Shown: in pieces, positions 9,220-20,742 of the stretch | Layout of the letters: each line of letters opens with the position of its first letter | How positions within the stretch are numbered: position 1 is the stretch's first letter | From: Pseudomonadota bacterium | Lineage (GTDB): Bacteria; Pseudomonadota; Alphaproteobacteria; Sphingomonadales; Sphingomonadaceae | Length of the DNA stretch: 37,797 nucleotides | Direction of reading: 5' to 3' | Assembly: GCA_029550345.1 (NCBI GenBank) | Contig: JAKPHK010000056.1 | Location: 1 to 37,797 of the forward strand | Position numbers and translations under genes: made by a program | Notes under the pieces: model-generated | What the model saw: only the letters and a program-made list of their open reading frames with translations | Databases searched by the model: none | What the model was told of the DNA's origin: nothing

Positions 9220-9343
9220 GGCCACCGTGCGTCTCCAACTTCTGATTACAACAATTTACGAAACGAATCGTCGGGTCGTGCCAGCCCGGCGCTTCGAAGG
9301 AACAAGGTTGCATTGACCCCATAGCAACGCCCTTCGGGTCGCG

Positions 9344-9372
9344 GGGCCGCCAGCCCAAACAGCTGGCGGCCC
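9344..9372. other. Perfect 11-bp inverted repeat (strong hairpin)
   Basis: Arms GGGCCGCCAGC (9344-9354) and GCTGGCGGCCC (9362-9372) are exact reverse complements around a seven-base loop. No T tract follows on either strand, so a simple intrinsic terminator is unlikely. It could be a protein-binding palindrome or part of a structured RNA. Confidence 0.6.
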
Positions 9373-9434
9373 ATTCGCTGGGAGGCAGGGATTGCTTGAA
9401 GCCCAGGATAGTGACACTTGCGGCGGTTCATACT

Positions 9435-9460
9435 GTGCGGATGCGGAGTGTGGATGCGGA
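9435..9460. repeat. Two-copy 13-bp tandem repeat
   Basis: GTGCGGATGCGGA (9435-9447) is followed directly by GTGTGGATGCGGA (9448-9460), differing at one base. It lies just upstream of the possible small open frame at 9464 and could be a binding site or a slippage duplication. Confidence 0.55.
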
Positions 9461-9463
9461 GAA

Positions 9464-9622
9464 ATGCAAAGCGCCAACGCAGTGTCCGCGTCTAAGATTA
9501 TGCCTATTGCTCGGCCAGCAAGGCCGTCGGTGGTCCGGCTCCTAAATCTCGACGACTATGCGATAGCGCTGATCTTCGTCATCGCTTGGATTAATGGCAT
9601 TTACCTCGCCTACACAGCCTGA
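9464..9622 (+). CDS. Possible small membrane peptide (52 residues)
   Basis: An ATG at 9464 opens a 52-residue frame whose last ~22 residues are hydrophobic (AIALIFVIAWINGIYLAYTA), consistent with one transmembrane helix after a short basic N-terminus. The GGAG upstream is only about two bases from the ATG, too close for a good ribosome site; an internal ATG at 9500 lacks one altogether. I do not recognise a family. It may be a remnant of island cargo or a chance frame. Confidence 0.3.
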   Translation: MQSANAVSASKIMPIARPARPSVVRLLNLDDYAIALIFVIAWINGIYLAYTA

Positions 9623-9963
9623 AGTCGCAGCGCAGGACACATGAAAAGTACACCATGGCATTCCGAGATGTGCCGCGGATGCGCGTTACAAGATATTGCA
9701 TTGGAACGATTGCGCCCTTTCAAAATCTGGCAGAGAACTGCGCTCTGACGGCCATTTTCACTAGACCCGGAAATGGTCGTCAACCGGACAATCGGGCACC
9801 GAACAGCACCACACTCTCGGTTTAGTAACACACGTCCTGGCTTTGGTCTGACGCCGTATCCTGCCAATCCTGCGCCAACCTACCTTCGGTTCAGAATGCA
9901 CTTTATTCGATGCTTCATACGCGCTTTCGATCACATTTCGGAGGAAGCGCAAGGACGCATGCA

Positions 9964-10251
9964 ATGGCTAACGAACACTGTCGGACCATCACCCGTACCA
10001 TCCGGCGCCATCAGTTGAAGGAAATGGTGCCGCTCGCCGACAGCACGATCTTCGGCATGGAGCAACGCGGCGAGTTCCCCCGCCGTTTCGCCCTGTCACC
10101 GCGCTGCGTGGTGTGGGATCTGTCCGAAGTCGAAGACTGGCTGGCCTCGCGGCGGACCTGTCCGATCGAACGCGGCCGACAAGTCGATGTGCGACAGCGC
10201 CGTTCACGGCCGGTCAGAGGCTCGGATCGAGTTCCAGCACTGGTGCAGTAG
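9964..10251 (+). CDS. AlpA-family (MerR-like) DNA-binding regulator
   Basis: This 95-residue protein has the AlpA/excisionase pattern at residues ~18-62: LKEMVPLADSTIFGMEQRGEFPRRF, then VVWDLSEVEDWLASR. Small proteins of this kind act as transcription activators of integrases or as excisionase-like factors in P4-type phages and islands. The start at 9964 is chosen because AAGGA lies eight bases upstream; an earlier in-frame start at 9910 lacks this. The last ~30 residues (from ~66) are Arg-rich and extend beyond the usual end of the family, and the final 38 bases overlap the convergent integrase gene. This suggests that the original stop codon was lost, perhaps by a deletion that joined the two genes. 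Family assignment is fairly sure; the role is inferred from its neighbour. Confidence 0.8.
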   Translation: MANEHCRTITRTIRRHQLKEMVPLADSTIFGMEQRGEFPRRFALSPRCVVWDLSEVEDWLASRRTCPIERGRQVDVRQRRSRPVRGSDRVPALVQ

Positions 10252-11470
10252 TTGGCAAAACGGCGGGCGCATATTTTTGACCCGCAATCCAGGCATCGAT
10301 CGTGTTTGACCATTCCTGCATCATGTGGCGACGCTGCATCTCGTACTCCGCCTTGTTATAGATGCCGCGCGACGAACGGCCATCTTCATGCGCCAGACAC
10401 TTTTCGATCCAATCGCTGTTGAAGCCGAGCTCGTTAAGCAGCGTCGAGCCGGTGCGGCGTAGATCGTGGACCGTGAAAGGCTCAAGCGGCAGCCCGTCCT
10501 TCCGCGCTTGATCGACGACCGAGTAGGTCACCCGATTAAAGGTCGCGCGCGACATCGGGGCATCAGCATCGTAGCGCGATGGCAGCAAGTATCGCGAATT
10601 GCCCGCGCAGGTTTTGAGCGCGATCAGGATGTCGAGCATTTGCTGTGACAGATAGACGTTATGGGCCTTTGATCGTTTCATCCGTTCTTTGGGAATCGAC
10701 CAGACCGCGTTCTCGAAATCAACCTCGGCCCAGACCGCATCCTGCAACTCGCTCTTGCGGACCATCGACAGCAGAAAGAACTTCATGCCGAGCCTGATGG
10801 TCGGCAGCGTCGCTACCTTCTCGATGCACCGAAACAGCACCCGGATTTCAGAAGGCGTCAACGAGCGGTCCTTGGGGACAAACGTTGCGATCGACGATGG
10901 ACCAACCTCATCAGCCGGGTTGGCGATCTTCTCGCCATGCAGGATTGCGAAGCCGTAGATCTGCTTCACGATGTCACGAACATGGATCGCGGTGGCTGGT
11001 GCACCTCGATCAACGATCGCAAGGCAGTGCGCGCGCAGGTCGCCGGGCGTTATCTCGGCCAGCAGCCGGTTGCGCCAGTTTGGCACCAATTCGCGCTCAA
11101 AGATCGAGCGGCGCATGGCGCGCGTGCTGTCGGCCATCGGCCCAACGGTCAGCCATTTCTCGCCGAACTCGCCGAAGCTCTTTGCTTCTTTGATCCTACG
11201 CTTGTCCCGCTGTTTCTCGATGGCGGGCGAAAGTCCCTCCTGGACCATCCGCTTGGCGTCGATGCACTTCTCCCTGGCGCGAGCAAGCGAGAGACCGGAA
11301 GCACAGTATTTCCCGAAGGTCACTGTCTCGCGCCGTCCGTGCATCCGATAGTCGTAACGGAATGAAATTGTGCCGTTTGTCCCGACCCGAACATACATGC
11401 CGTCGCGGTCGGTTACCTTATAGGGTTTGTCTTTGGGTTTCAGGCTTTTAAGGGCCGTATCAGTCAGCAT
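10214..11470 (-). CDS. Tyrosine recombinase / P4-type integrase
   Basis: This 418-residue integrase has an N-terminal DUF4102-like arm-binding domain (residues ~1-90), a core-binding SAM-like domain (~95-190) and a C-terminal catalytic domain. Catalytic residues visible are Arg238 (MVRKSEL), a Lys in ERMKRSKAHN (~264-268), His335 and Arg338 (VHDLRRT), His361 (LAHEDG) and the likely nucleophile Tyr371 (GIYNKAEY). All are intact and the length is normal, so the enzyme may be active. It lies about 290 bp downstream of the 3' end of guaA, in the same direction, as expected for an island integrated there. Its 3' end overlaps the AlpA gene tail to tail. Its promoter probably lies in 11471-11760 among repeated ACCGTCAG motifs. 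Confidence 0.93.
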   Translation of the reverse strand: MLTDTALKSLKPKDKPYKVTDRDGMYVRVGTNGTISFRYDYRMHGRRETVTFGKYCASGLSLARAREKCIDAKRMVQEGLSPAIEKQRDKRRIKEAKSFGEFGEKWLTVGPMADSTRAMRRSIFERELVPNWRNRLLAEITPGDLRAHCLAIVDRGAPATAIHVRDIVKQIYGFAILHGEKIANPADEVGPSSIATFVPKDRSLTPSEIRVLFRCIEKVATLPTIRLGMKFFLLSMVRKSELQDAVWAEVDFENAVWSIPKERMKRSKAHNVYLSQQMLDILIALKTCAGNSRYLLPSRYDADAPMSRATFNRVTYSVVDQARKDGLPLEPFTVHDLRRTGSTLLNELGFNSDWIEKCLAHEDGRSSRGIYNKAEYEMQRRHMMQEWSNTIDAWIAGQKYAPAVLPTTAPVLELDPSL

Positions 11471-11490
11471 GGCTGCATACTCCTTTCTTT

Positions 11491-11637
11491 TTGACCGTCA
11501 GCCCAAAACGCGCCTCTCCAGTTCGAAAAAGCACAGGCTTTTCCGATTGTTAGCAAAAAAATTGACCGTCAGGGGCTGTTGTGACCCTGACGGTAACGAG
11601 CGATTTTGGGGGTGGCAAGAGCAAGCGATACCGTCAG
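11491..11637. promoter_or_regulatory. Iterated ACCGTCAG motif and 10-bp inverted repeat upstream of integrase
   Basis: ACCGTCAG occurs directly at 11494-11501, 11565-11572 and 11630-11637, and inverted at 11587-11594. The first two copies share the longer TTGACCGTCAG. Copies two and four form an exact inverted repeat (ACCGTCAGGG, 11565-11574, with CCCTGACGGT, 11585-11594). Spacing and place suit arm-type integrase sites or operators for an excisionase or AlpA protein. Confidence 0.6.
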
Positions 11638-11762
11638 CGCGGCCGCGAATTTCGAACGCTGCCCACCGATTGTCGCTGAATGTCAATGAATGGAAGTTGT
11701 TTTAGTTCAGTGCTTTACATCGTAGTATTTCGCACCATCGGACCCTTCTGGAGAGGTGAAAA

Positions 11763-13322
11763 TCATTCCCACTCGATCGTGCCAGGCGGCTTCGACGTAT
11801 AGTCATAGACCACCCGGTTGATGCCCTTGACCTCGTTGATGATCCGCGTCGCGACGCGGCTCAGGAAGGCGGCGTCGAAGGGATAGATATCGGCGGTCAT
11901 GCCGTCGGTGCTGGTCACGGCGCGCAGCGCGCAGACCGAATCATAGGTGCGGCCATCGCCCATCACCCCCACGGTCTTGACCGGCAGCAGCACCGCAAAA
12001 GCCTGCCATATCGCGTCATACAGACCCGCAGTGCGGATTTCCTCAAGGTAGATGGCATCGGCCTTGCGCAGAATGTCACAGCGTTCGCGCGTCACTTCGC
12101 CGGGAATGCGGATCGCCAGGCCCGGCCCTGGGAAGGGATGGCGGCCGACGAAAATGTCGGGCAGGCCCAGCTCGCGGCCCAGTTCGCGGACTTCGTCCTT
12201 GAACAGTTCGCGCAAGGGCTCGACCAGCTTCATGTTCATCCGCTCGGGCAGGCCGCCAACGTTGTGGTGGCTTTTGATCGTCACCGAAGGCCCGCCGGTG
12301 AAGGACACGCTTTCGATCACATCGGGATAAAGCGTTCCCTGGGCCAGGAATTCGGCCCCGCCGATCTGCTTGGCCTCGGCCTCGAACACGTCGATGAAGG
12401 TCTTGCCGATGAACTTGCGCTTGGCCTCAGGATCGGTCACCCCTTCCAGCCCGCCAAGGAACAGCGCAGAGACATCCTTGTGAATCAGCGGGATGTTGTA
12501 ATGCCCGCGGAACAGGCTGACGACCTGATCGGCCTCTCCCATCCGCATCAGCCCGTGATCGACGAAAACGCAGGTCAGCTGTTCGCCAATCGCCTCGTGG
12601 ATCAGCACCGCGGCAACCGCGCTATCGACCCCGCCTGAAAGCCCGCAGATCACCTTGCCGTCACCCACCTGTTCGCGGATCTCGGCAATCTTGGTCTTGC
12701 GGAATTCGGCCATGGTCCAGTCCCCGGCAAGGCCGCAGACATGGCGCACGAAGTTCTTCAGCAGCTTGGCCCCATCGGGGGTGTGGACCACTTCGGGATG
12801 GAACTGCATCGCATAGATGCGGGCCTCATCATTGGCGATCACCGCATAGGGGGCGCCGATGCTGGCCGCGACCGGGCGAAAGCCCGGGGCCAGCGCGGTC
12901 ACCTTGTCACCATGGCTCATCCAGACCTGATGCTTCTCGCCCTCGGCCCAAAGACCGTCGAACAGCACGCAGCTGTCGGAAATCTCGATGAAGGCACGGC
13001 CGAATTCGCCGCCTTCGCCGCCGGTCACGGTTCCGCCCAGCTGGTGCATCAGCGCCTGCTGGCCATAGCAGATTCCCAGGATTGGCAGCTCGCTTTCCAG
13101 GATCGCGGCGGGAATGCGCGGGCCGTCTTCATCCAGCACCGATGCGGGAGAGCCCGACAGGATGATCCCCTTGGGTTTCATCCGGGCAAACGCGGCCTCG
13201 GCATGGCTGAACGGGGCGATCTCGGAATAGACCCCCGCTTCGCGCACGCGGCGGGCGATCAGCTGGGTTACCTGGCTGCCGAAATCGACGATGAGGATGG
13301 AATCGGAAGGCTGGATGCTCAT
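11763..13322 (-). CDS. guaA: GMP synthase (glutamine-hydrolysing)
   Basis: GuaA converts XMP to GMP using ATP and glutamine, the last step of guanine nucleotide synthesis in the cytoplasm. The 519-residue length is normal. The N-terminal class I amidotransferase has nucleophile Cys85 (GICYGQQ) and His175/Glu177 (QFHPEVV). The ATP-pyrophosphatase domain has SGGVDS at 229-234, and the C-terminal dimerisation part ends PPGTIEWE as in other GuaA proteins. The frame is open further upstream, but the ATG at 13322 directly precedes the conserved start ([10 protein letters not shown]), so it is chosen. It is divergent from the DUF2189 gene. Its 3' end is a well-known integration site for genomic islands, and an integrase lies just downstream here. 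Confidence 0.97.
   Translation of the reverse strand: MSIQPSDSILIVDFGSQVTQLIARRVREAGVYSEIAPFSHAEAAFARMKPKGIILSGSPASVLDEDGPRIPAAILESELPILGICYGQQALMHQLGGTVTGGEGGEFGRAFIEISDSCVLFDGLWAEGEKHQVWMSHGDKVTALAPGFRPVAASIGAPYAVIANDEARIYAMQFHPEVVHTPDGAKLLKNFVRHVCGLAGDWTMAEFRKTKIAEIREQVGDGKVICGLSGGVDSAVAAVLIHEAIGEQLTCVFVDHGLMRMGEADQVVSLFRGHYNIPLIHKDVSALFLGGLEGVTDPEAKRKFIGKTFIDVFEAEAKQIGGAEFLAQGTLYPDVIESVSFTGGPSVTIKSHHNVGGLPERMNMKLVEPLRELFKDEVRELGRELGLPDIFVGRHPFPGPGLAIRIPGEVTRERCDILRKADAIYLEEIRTAGLYDAIWQAFAVLLPVKTVGVMGDGRTYDSVCALRAVTSTDGMTADIYPFDAAFLSRVATRIINEVKGINRVVYDYTSKPPGTIEWE
11777..11795. other. Candidate attachment-site segment in the 3' end of guaA
   Basis: Within the last 35 bases of guaA, TCGTGCCAG (11777-11785) and GCTTCGA (11789-11795) recur in the same order and orientation at 9276-9284 and 9291-9297, but with a spacer three bases longer. 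This could be a degenerate attL/attR pair around a 2.5-kb integrase-AlpA element, or chance. Confidence 0.25.
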
Positions 13323-13454
13323 GGCAGGCCGATAAGGGGCAAGCGCGGTGGTGGCAAGGGTATGCGCGCCGCCCGCCCGGTGCGATCCACAATGCTTGAA
13401 CCGCAGAGCCGATTGGGGCAGCATCCTTCCGGCCGTCTTTGGGGGAGGGTTGGA

Positions 13455-14234
13455 ATGAACAAGCCGCTTGTCGCGCCGATTTCACCGGTTGAAGTCGCCG
13501 CCGATCTTACCGTTTCCGACCTGCGTTCGGCGCTGGCTGCGGGCTGGCGGGATTTTCTGGCCCATCCGCTTTACGCCCTGTTTTTCGGCGCGATCTATGT
13601 GGTTGGCGGGCTGCTGCTCTTTTACGCACTGCAATCGCGCGGATCGTCGGGCTGGGTTTTGACGCTGGCCACCGGCTTCCCGCTGATCGCGCCGTTCACC
13701 GCGGTCGGGCTTTATGAAGTGAGCCGCCGGCGTGAGGCCGGCCTGCCGCTTGGCTGGGGCAAGGTACTGGGCGCGCTGCGCGGGCGCGGCGATGATCAGC
13801 TGCTGATGATGGGCGGGTTCATCTTTGTCGGTTTCACCTTCTGGATGATCCTGGCCCACGGGATCTTCGCGATCTTTCTGGCCGAATCCGGGGTCGGCTC
13901 GGAATCGCTGGAGATATTCAAGACCACCGCCGGGCTGGCGATGCTGGTCGTCGGCACCGTGGTTGGGGCGATCGTCGCCTATGTCTTCTACGCGGTGACG
14001 GTGATCAGCCTGCCGATGCTGGTTGATCGCGACATCGATTTCCTGACCGCGATCATCAAGAGCCTGCGCACGGTTCAGGCCAATGCCCGGGTCATGCTGA
14101 TCTGGGCCTGCTTCATCGCCGCCGCGCTGTTCGCAGCGATGGTGCCGGCCTTCCTCGGCCTGCTGGTGGTGCTGCCGGTGCTGGGCCACGCGACCTTCCA
14201 CCTCTACCGCCGGGTCTGCGGCAAGGCGGAGTGA
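13455..14234 (+). CDS. DUF2189 family integral membrane protein
   Basis: This 259-residue protein has about six hydrophobic segments, for example [38 protein letters not shown] and the C-terminal [19 protein letters not shown]. The opening segment ([17 protein letters not shown]) and the later [19 protein letters not shown] are typical of DUF2189, a family often found beside cytochrome oxidase genes in alphaproteobacteria, with no proven biochemical role. The start at 13455 has GGAGG six bases upstream; the frame is open far upstream, but that part is antisense to guaA and is not expected to be translated. It is divergent from guaA across 132 bp and converges on the acyl-CoA ligase with a 6-bp gap. 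Confidence 0.85.
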   Translation: MNKPLVAPISPVEVAADLTVSDLRSALAAGWRDFLAHPLYALFFGAIYVVGGLLLFYALQSRGSSGWVLTLATGFPLIAPFTAVGLYEVSRRREAGLPLGWGKVLGALRGRGDDQLLMMGGFIFVGFTFWMILAHGIFAIFLAESGVGSESLEIFKTTAGLAMLVVGTVVGAIVAYVFYAVTVISLPMLVDRDIDFLTAIIKSLRTVQANARVMLIWACFIAAALFAAMVPAFLGLLVVLPVLGHATFHLYRRVCGKAE

Positions 14235-14240
14235 GCCAGC

Positions 14241-15788
14241 CTAGCGCGGCTGCACCGGGACGAGCTGCCTGAGTTCGGTCTTGAGCAGCTTGCCGATGTG
14301 GCTGCGCGGCATTTCGTCGATCGCATATAGTTCGGCCACGCGCTGGGTCTTGCCAAGGTGGGCATTGGCGGCGGCGCGGATATCTTCCAGCGCGGTTTCC
14401 TCGACGCCGGGTTGCAGCACCACGAAGCCGACCGGGGTTTCGCCCCACTTCTCGCTCGGCACGCCGACCACCGCGGCTTCGGCAACGCGTTCGTCCTTGG
14501 CCAGTTCGCCTTCAAGGTCGATCGGAAAGATGTTGAACCCGCCGGAAATGATCACGTCCTTGGTCCGCCCGACCAGTTCGACGAAGCCGTCCTCGTCAAC
14601 CCGGCCAACGTCACCCATCCGCTGCCAGACCGAGCCGTCGGCCGGATCGATCCAATAGCCTTCGCGGGTCTTTTCAGGCTGATTCTTGTAACCCAGCATC
14701 ATCGTCGGGCTCTTGCCGACCAGTTCGCCCGGGGTGCCGGGGGGCACTTCGTTTCCGGCTTCGTCCAGCACCTTGAGCGAATGGCCGGGTGCGGGCTGGC
14801 CGACGGTGTGGAGCTTGTCCGGGTGCTCGTGGATCGGAAAGATGCAGGCCACCCCGCCTTCGGTCATACCATAGATCTCGATCAGCCCGCCCGGCATCCG
14901 GGCCAGCACTTCGGCCTTCAGGTCTGCCGGGAAGGGGGCGCTGGTGCAGTATTTCATCCGCATCGCTGACAGGTCGTAATCGTCAAAGCGATCGAACTGC
15001 ATCAGGCGGCGGTACTGGACCGGGACCAGCATGGTGTGGGTGCACTTTTCGGCGGAGGCCCGCTCTAGCCATTTCTGCACGTCGAACTTGCCCATCAGGC
15101 TGGCGCAGCCGCCCGAATACATCGTCGGCAGGAACACCGCCATCGTCGTGTTGGAATAGAGCGGGGTCGAACAGATCGTCCGGCTGTCCGCGCCGTAGTT
15201 GAGCGCGGCGCGGAAGGTCATCTGCCGCCAGCGCATCCCGTGGCTGTGGACGATCCCCTTGGGAATTCCGGTGGTGCCACTGGAATAGATGATGTTGAAC
15301 GGGTCCTTCTCGGCCGGATCGAACGGTGCGGCTTTGGCTCCTTCGGGGGCCATGAAGCTGTCCAGATCCTCGTCCAGTACGACCTGGTTTGTGATTGGCA
15401 GCTTGAAATCGCCCAGTTCGGTCAGTTTGGCCCGGTCGATGAACAGGTGCATCGCCCCCGAATCCGCCGCCATACCGGCGAGCTGTTCGGGGCTGGCGCT
15501 GGTGGTCAGCGGGGCGGCGCAGCCCCCGGAGCGGATCGCGGCGAGATAGACCAGCGCATAGTTCACCGAAGTCGTGCCCAGGATCGCCACCGATTGCCCG
15601 CGTTCCAGTCCGTCGGCCTGAAGCCGCGCGGCAATCCGCTCGACCCGGTCCGCCACTTCTCGCCATGACAGCTCGGTGGTTCCATCAAACAGCGCCGGCG
15701 CGTCGCCACGGTATGCGCCCCAAGCGGCGATCAGGCCGGGGAAGGAGCCGAACTCGGCATCAAGCATGGCGGCGGGATCAGTGGCCAT
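14241..15788 (-). CDS. AMP-forming acyl-CoA synthetase / ligase
   Basis: This 515-residue enzyme belongs to the ANL superfamily: it activates a carboxylic acid with ATP to an acyl-adenylate and then transfers it to CoA. Visible core motifs are the P-loop IIYSSGTTGIPKG (~167-178), YGMTEGG (~307-313), GDVGRVDEDGFVELVGRTKD with the hinge, and the catalytic Lys in SHIGKLLK (~500). The substrate cannot be read from the sequence; fatty or aromatic acids are possible. The ATG at 15788 is chosen, with GAGAGG about ten bases upstream; a GTG at 15806 overlaps that ribosome site. It stands alone, facing the 27-residue peptide gene across a 211-bp operator-rich gap. Confidence 0.9.
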   Translation of the reverse strand: MATDPAAMLDAEFGSFPGLIAAWGAYRGDAPALFDGTTELSWREVADRVERIAARLQADGLERGQSVAILGTTSVNYALVYLAAIRSGGCAAPLTTSASPEQLAGMAADSGAMHLFIDRAKLTELGDFKLPITNQVVLDEDLDSFMAPEGAKAAPFDPAEKDPFNIIYSSGTTGIPKGIVHSHGMRWRQMTFRAALNYGADSRTICSTPLYSNTTMAVFLPTMYSGGCASLMGKFDVQKWLERASAEKCTHTMLVPVQYRRLMQFDRFDDYDLSAMRMKYCTSAPFPADLKAEVLARMPGGLIEIYGMTEGGVACIFPIHEHPDKLHTVGQPAPGHSLKVLDEAGNEVPPGTPGELVGKSPTMMLGYKNQPEKTREGYWIDPADGSVWQRMGDVGRVDEDGFVELVGRTKDVIISGGFNIFPIDLEGELAKDERVAEAAVVGVPSEKWGETPVGFVVLQPGVEETALEDIRAAANAHLGKTQRVAELYAIDEMPRSHIGKLLKTELRQLVPVQPR

Positions 15789-15892
15789 CGGCGCAGTACC
15801 TCTCACGGTTGGATTCGTTTTCCGTCGCTTTGCGCAACCGATTCCGCCCTGTCCAGCCCGTTCACGGGCCTTGCCGAACTGTTACCGGCCAG

Positions 15893-15978
15893 GTTGCGAA
15901 TTACGCAACTCCTGGTTCCGAATTTGCACTGTTAATCTCTATCATATTGGTTATGTTGCAAATGCGAACTGAGTTCGC
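15893..15978 (+). promoter_or_regulatory. Promoter region with several palindromic operators for the 27-residue peptide gene
   Basis: Three inverted repeats are packed here: GTTGCG-N5-CGCAAC (15893-15909), ATTTGCA (15922-15928) with TGCAAAT (15957-15963), and GCGAAC-TGA-GTTCGC (15964-15978). Between them is an AT-rich stretch with a plausible -10 TATCAT and -35 TTCCGA 18 bases apart. The regulator is unknown. The region could also control the divergent acyl-CoA ligase. Confidence 0.5.
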
Positions 15979-15999
15979 CAATGCAACAGGAGAAACACC

Positions 16000-16083
16000 A
16001 TGCGCAGCATCGCAATTATCGTGCTGCCGATCATCGCCGCAGCTTCGCTGACCGGTCTGATGTTTTCCGCCACGCTCGCCTAA
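16000..16083 (+). CDS. 27-residue hydrophobic peptide
   Basis: The frame encodes a 27-residue peptide: a short basic start (MRSIAI) and then an almost unbroken hydrophobic stretch (IVLPIIAAASLTGLMF) ending SATLA. An excellent ribosome site AGGAGA lies six bases before the ATG, an operator-rich promoter precedes it and a strong hairpin terminator follows about 30 bases after the stop. This complete transcription unit supports a real small gene despite its size. It could be a single-span membrane peptide, or a cleaved signal-peptide-like product ending in an AxA-like site. I do not recognise a family, and it is too short for standard gene finders. Confidence 0.6.
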   Translation: MRSIAIIVLPIIAAASLTGLMFSATLA

Positions 16084-16113
16084 GCGCAGCGGATCGGCAC
16101 ACCTCCCAAAAGC

Positions 16114-16149
16114 AAAGGGCCGTCCCGCCTCACCGCGTGACGGCCCTTT
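16114..16149. terminator. Bidirectional intrinsic terminator
   Basis: Exact 11-base arms AAAGGGCCGTC (16114-16124) and GACGGCCCTTT (16139-16149) flank a 14-base loop. On the + strand it ends the 27-residue peptide transcript. On the minus strand the hairpin is followed by a TTT-GC-TTTT run, so it can also end the M20 peptidase transcript. Confidence 0.85.
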
Positions 16150-16203
16150 GGTATGTTTGTGGTGCTGCTGTGCGTGTACGGTGGGGCCGTTTGGTGCCAC
16201 TGC

Positions 16204-20255
<4,052 letters not shown>

Positions 20256-20258
20256 GGT

Positions 20259-20669
20259 CTATTCGGCAGCGGGTTCGGGAAAGAACCGTGCGATTACTTC
20301 GCGCGCCAGTCTGGCCGGGCGCAGGGTTTCGGCGTCGATGCAGCACCAGCTCGACTTGACTTCAGCCAGGATCTCTTCGCCCCGGCGGATCACCGTTTCG
20401 TAATAGGCGCGCGCGCCCTGAACCTTTTCGAGCAGGACGGTGGCGATCACTTCGTCACCCAGAAAAGTCGGGCGGCGATAGGTGATTTCATGCTTCAGGG
20501 CGACCCACAGGTGCGCCGCCACCGCTTCGGCCGGGGCCAGGCTGCGCCAGTGGTCAATCACCGCGTCCTGAACCCATTTGAGGTAGGAGGCGTTATTGAC
20601 GTGACCCATGAAATCGATGTCGGCCGGATCGACCGGGATCGGAACGAAGTGGGGAAGCGACTTGCTCAC
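20259..20669 (-). CDS. Hotdog-fold acyl-CoA thioesterase
   Basis: This 136-residue protein fits the 4HBT/YbgC-like thioesterase family. The active-site segment is DPADIDFMGHVNNASYLKW (residues ~14-32), with the HVNN pattern and the preceding Asp. Further conserved features are ITYRRPTFLGDEV and the SSWCCID strand near the end. It hydrolyses acyl-CoA or acyl-ACP thioesters in the cytoplasm; the chain-length preference cannot be read. The frame is open up to 20819, but that extension runs into the TetR gene and lacks family features, so the GTG at 20669 is chosen; its ribosome site (CAGGG) is weak. It lies 73 bases downstream of the TetR gene on the same strand and may be cotranscribed with it. 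Confidence 0.85.
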   Translation of the reverse strand: MSKSLPHFVPIPVDPADIDFMGHVNNASYLKWVQDAVIDHWRSLAPAEAVAAHLWVALKHEITYRRPTFLGDEVIATVLLEKVQGARAYYETVIRRGEEILAEVKSSWCCIDAETLRPARLAREVIARFFPEPAAE

Positions 20670-20742
20670 AGCCCTGTAAATAGCGATTCGCGGCCAATTT
20701 GACCAGATGCCGGGCTGCAAATTGTTCGAATTCAGGCCGTTT

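Larger units (their letters stand above)
9144..9963. other. Gene-poor accessory region with hairpins and a short tandem repeat
   Basis: This 820-bp stretch separates the surface operon from the AlpA gene. No convincing long gene is visible; its reading frames lack known motifs. It holds the candidate terminator at 9193-9219, a GC-rich hairpin at 9344-9372, a 13-bp tandem repeat at 9435-9460 and one possible small membrane peptide. I saw no tRNA fold and no clear promoter. Confidence 0.6.

Noticed and set aside
9773..10018. An 81-residue + strand open frame before the AlpA gene
   Set aside because: No ribosome site, no recognised motif, and it overlaps the well-supported AlpA start in another frame.
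9144..11762. A tRNA gene as integration target of the integrase
   Set aside because: No cloverleaf or tRNA-like 3' end was seen; the guaA 3' end is the better target.
12741..13454. N-terminal extension of the DUF2189 gene by 238 residues
   Set aside because: It lies antisense inside guaA; the ATG at 13455 has a strong ribosome site and begins the family-like sequence.
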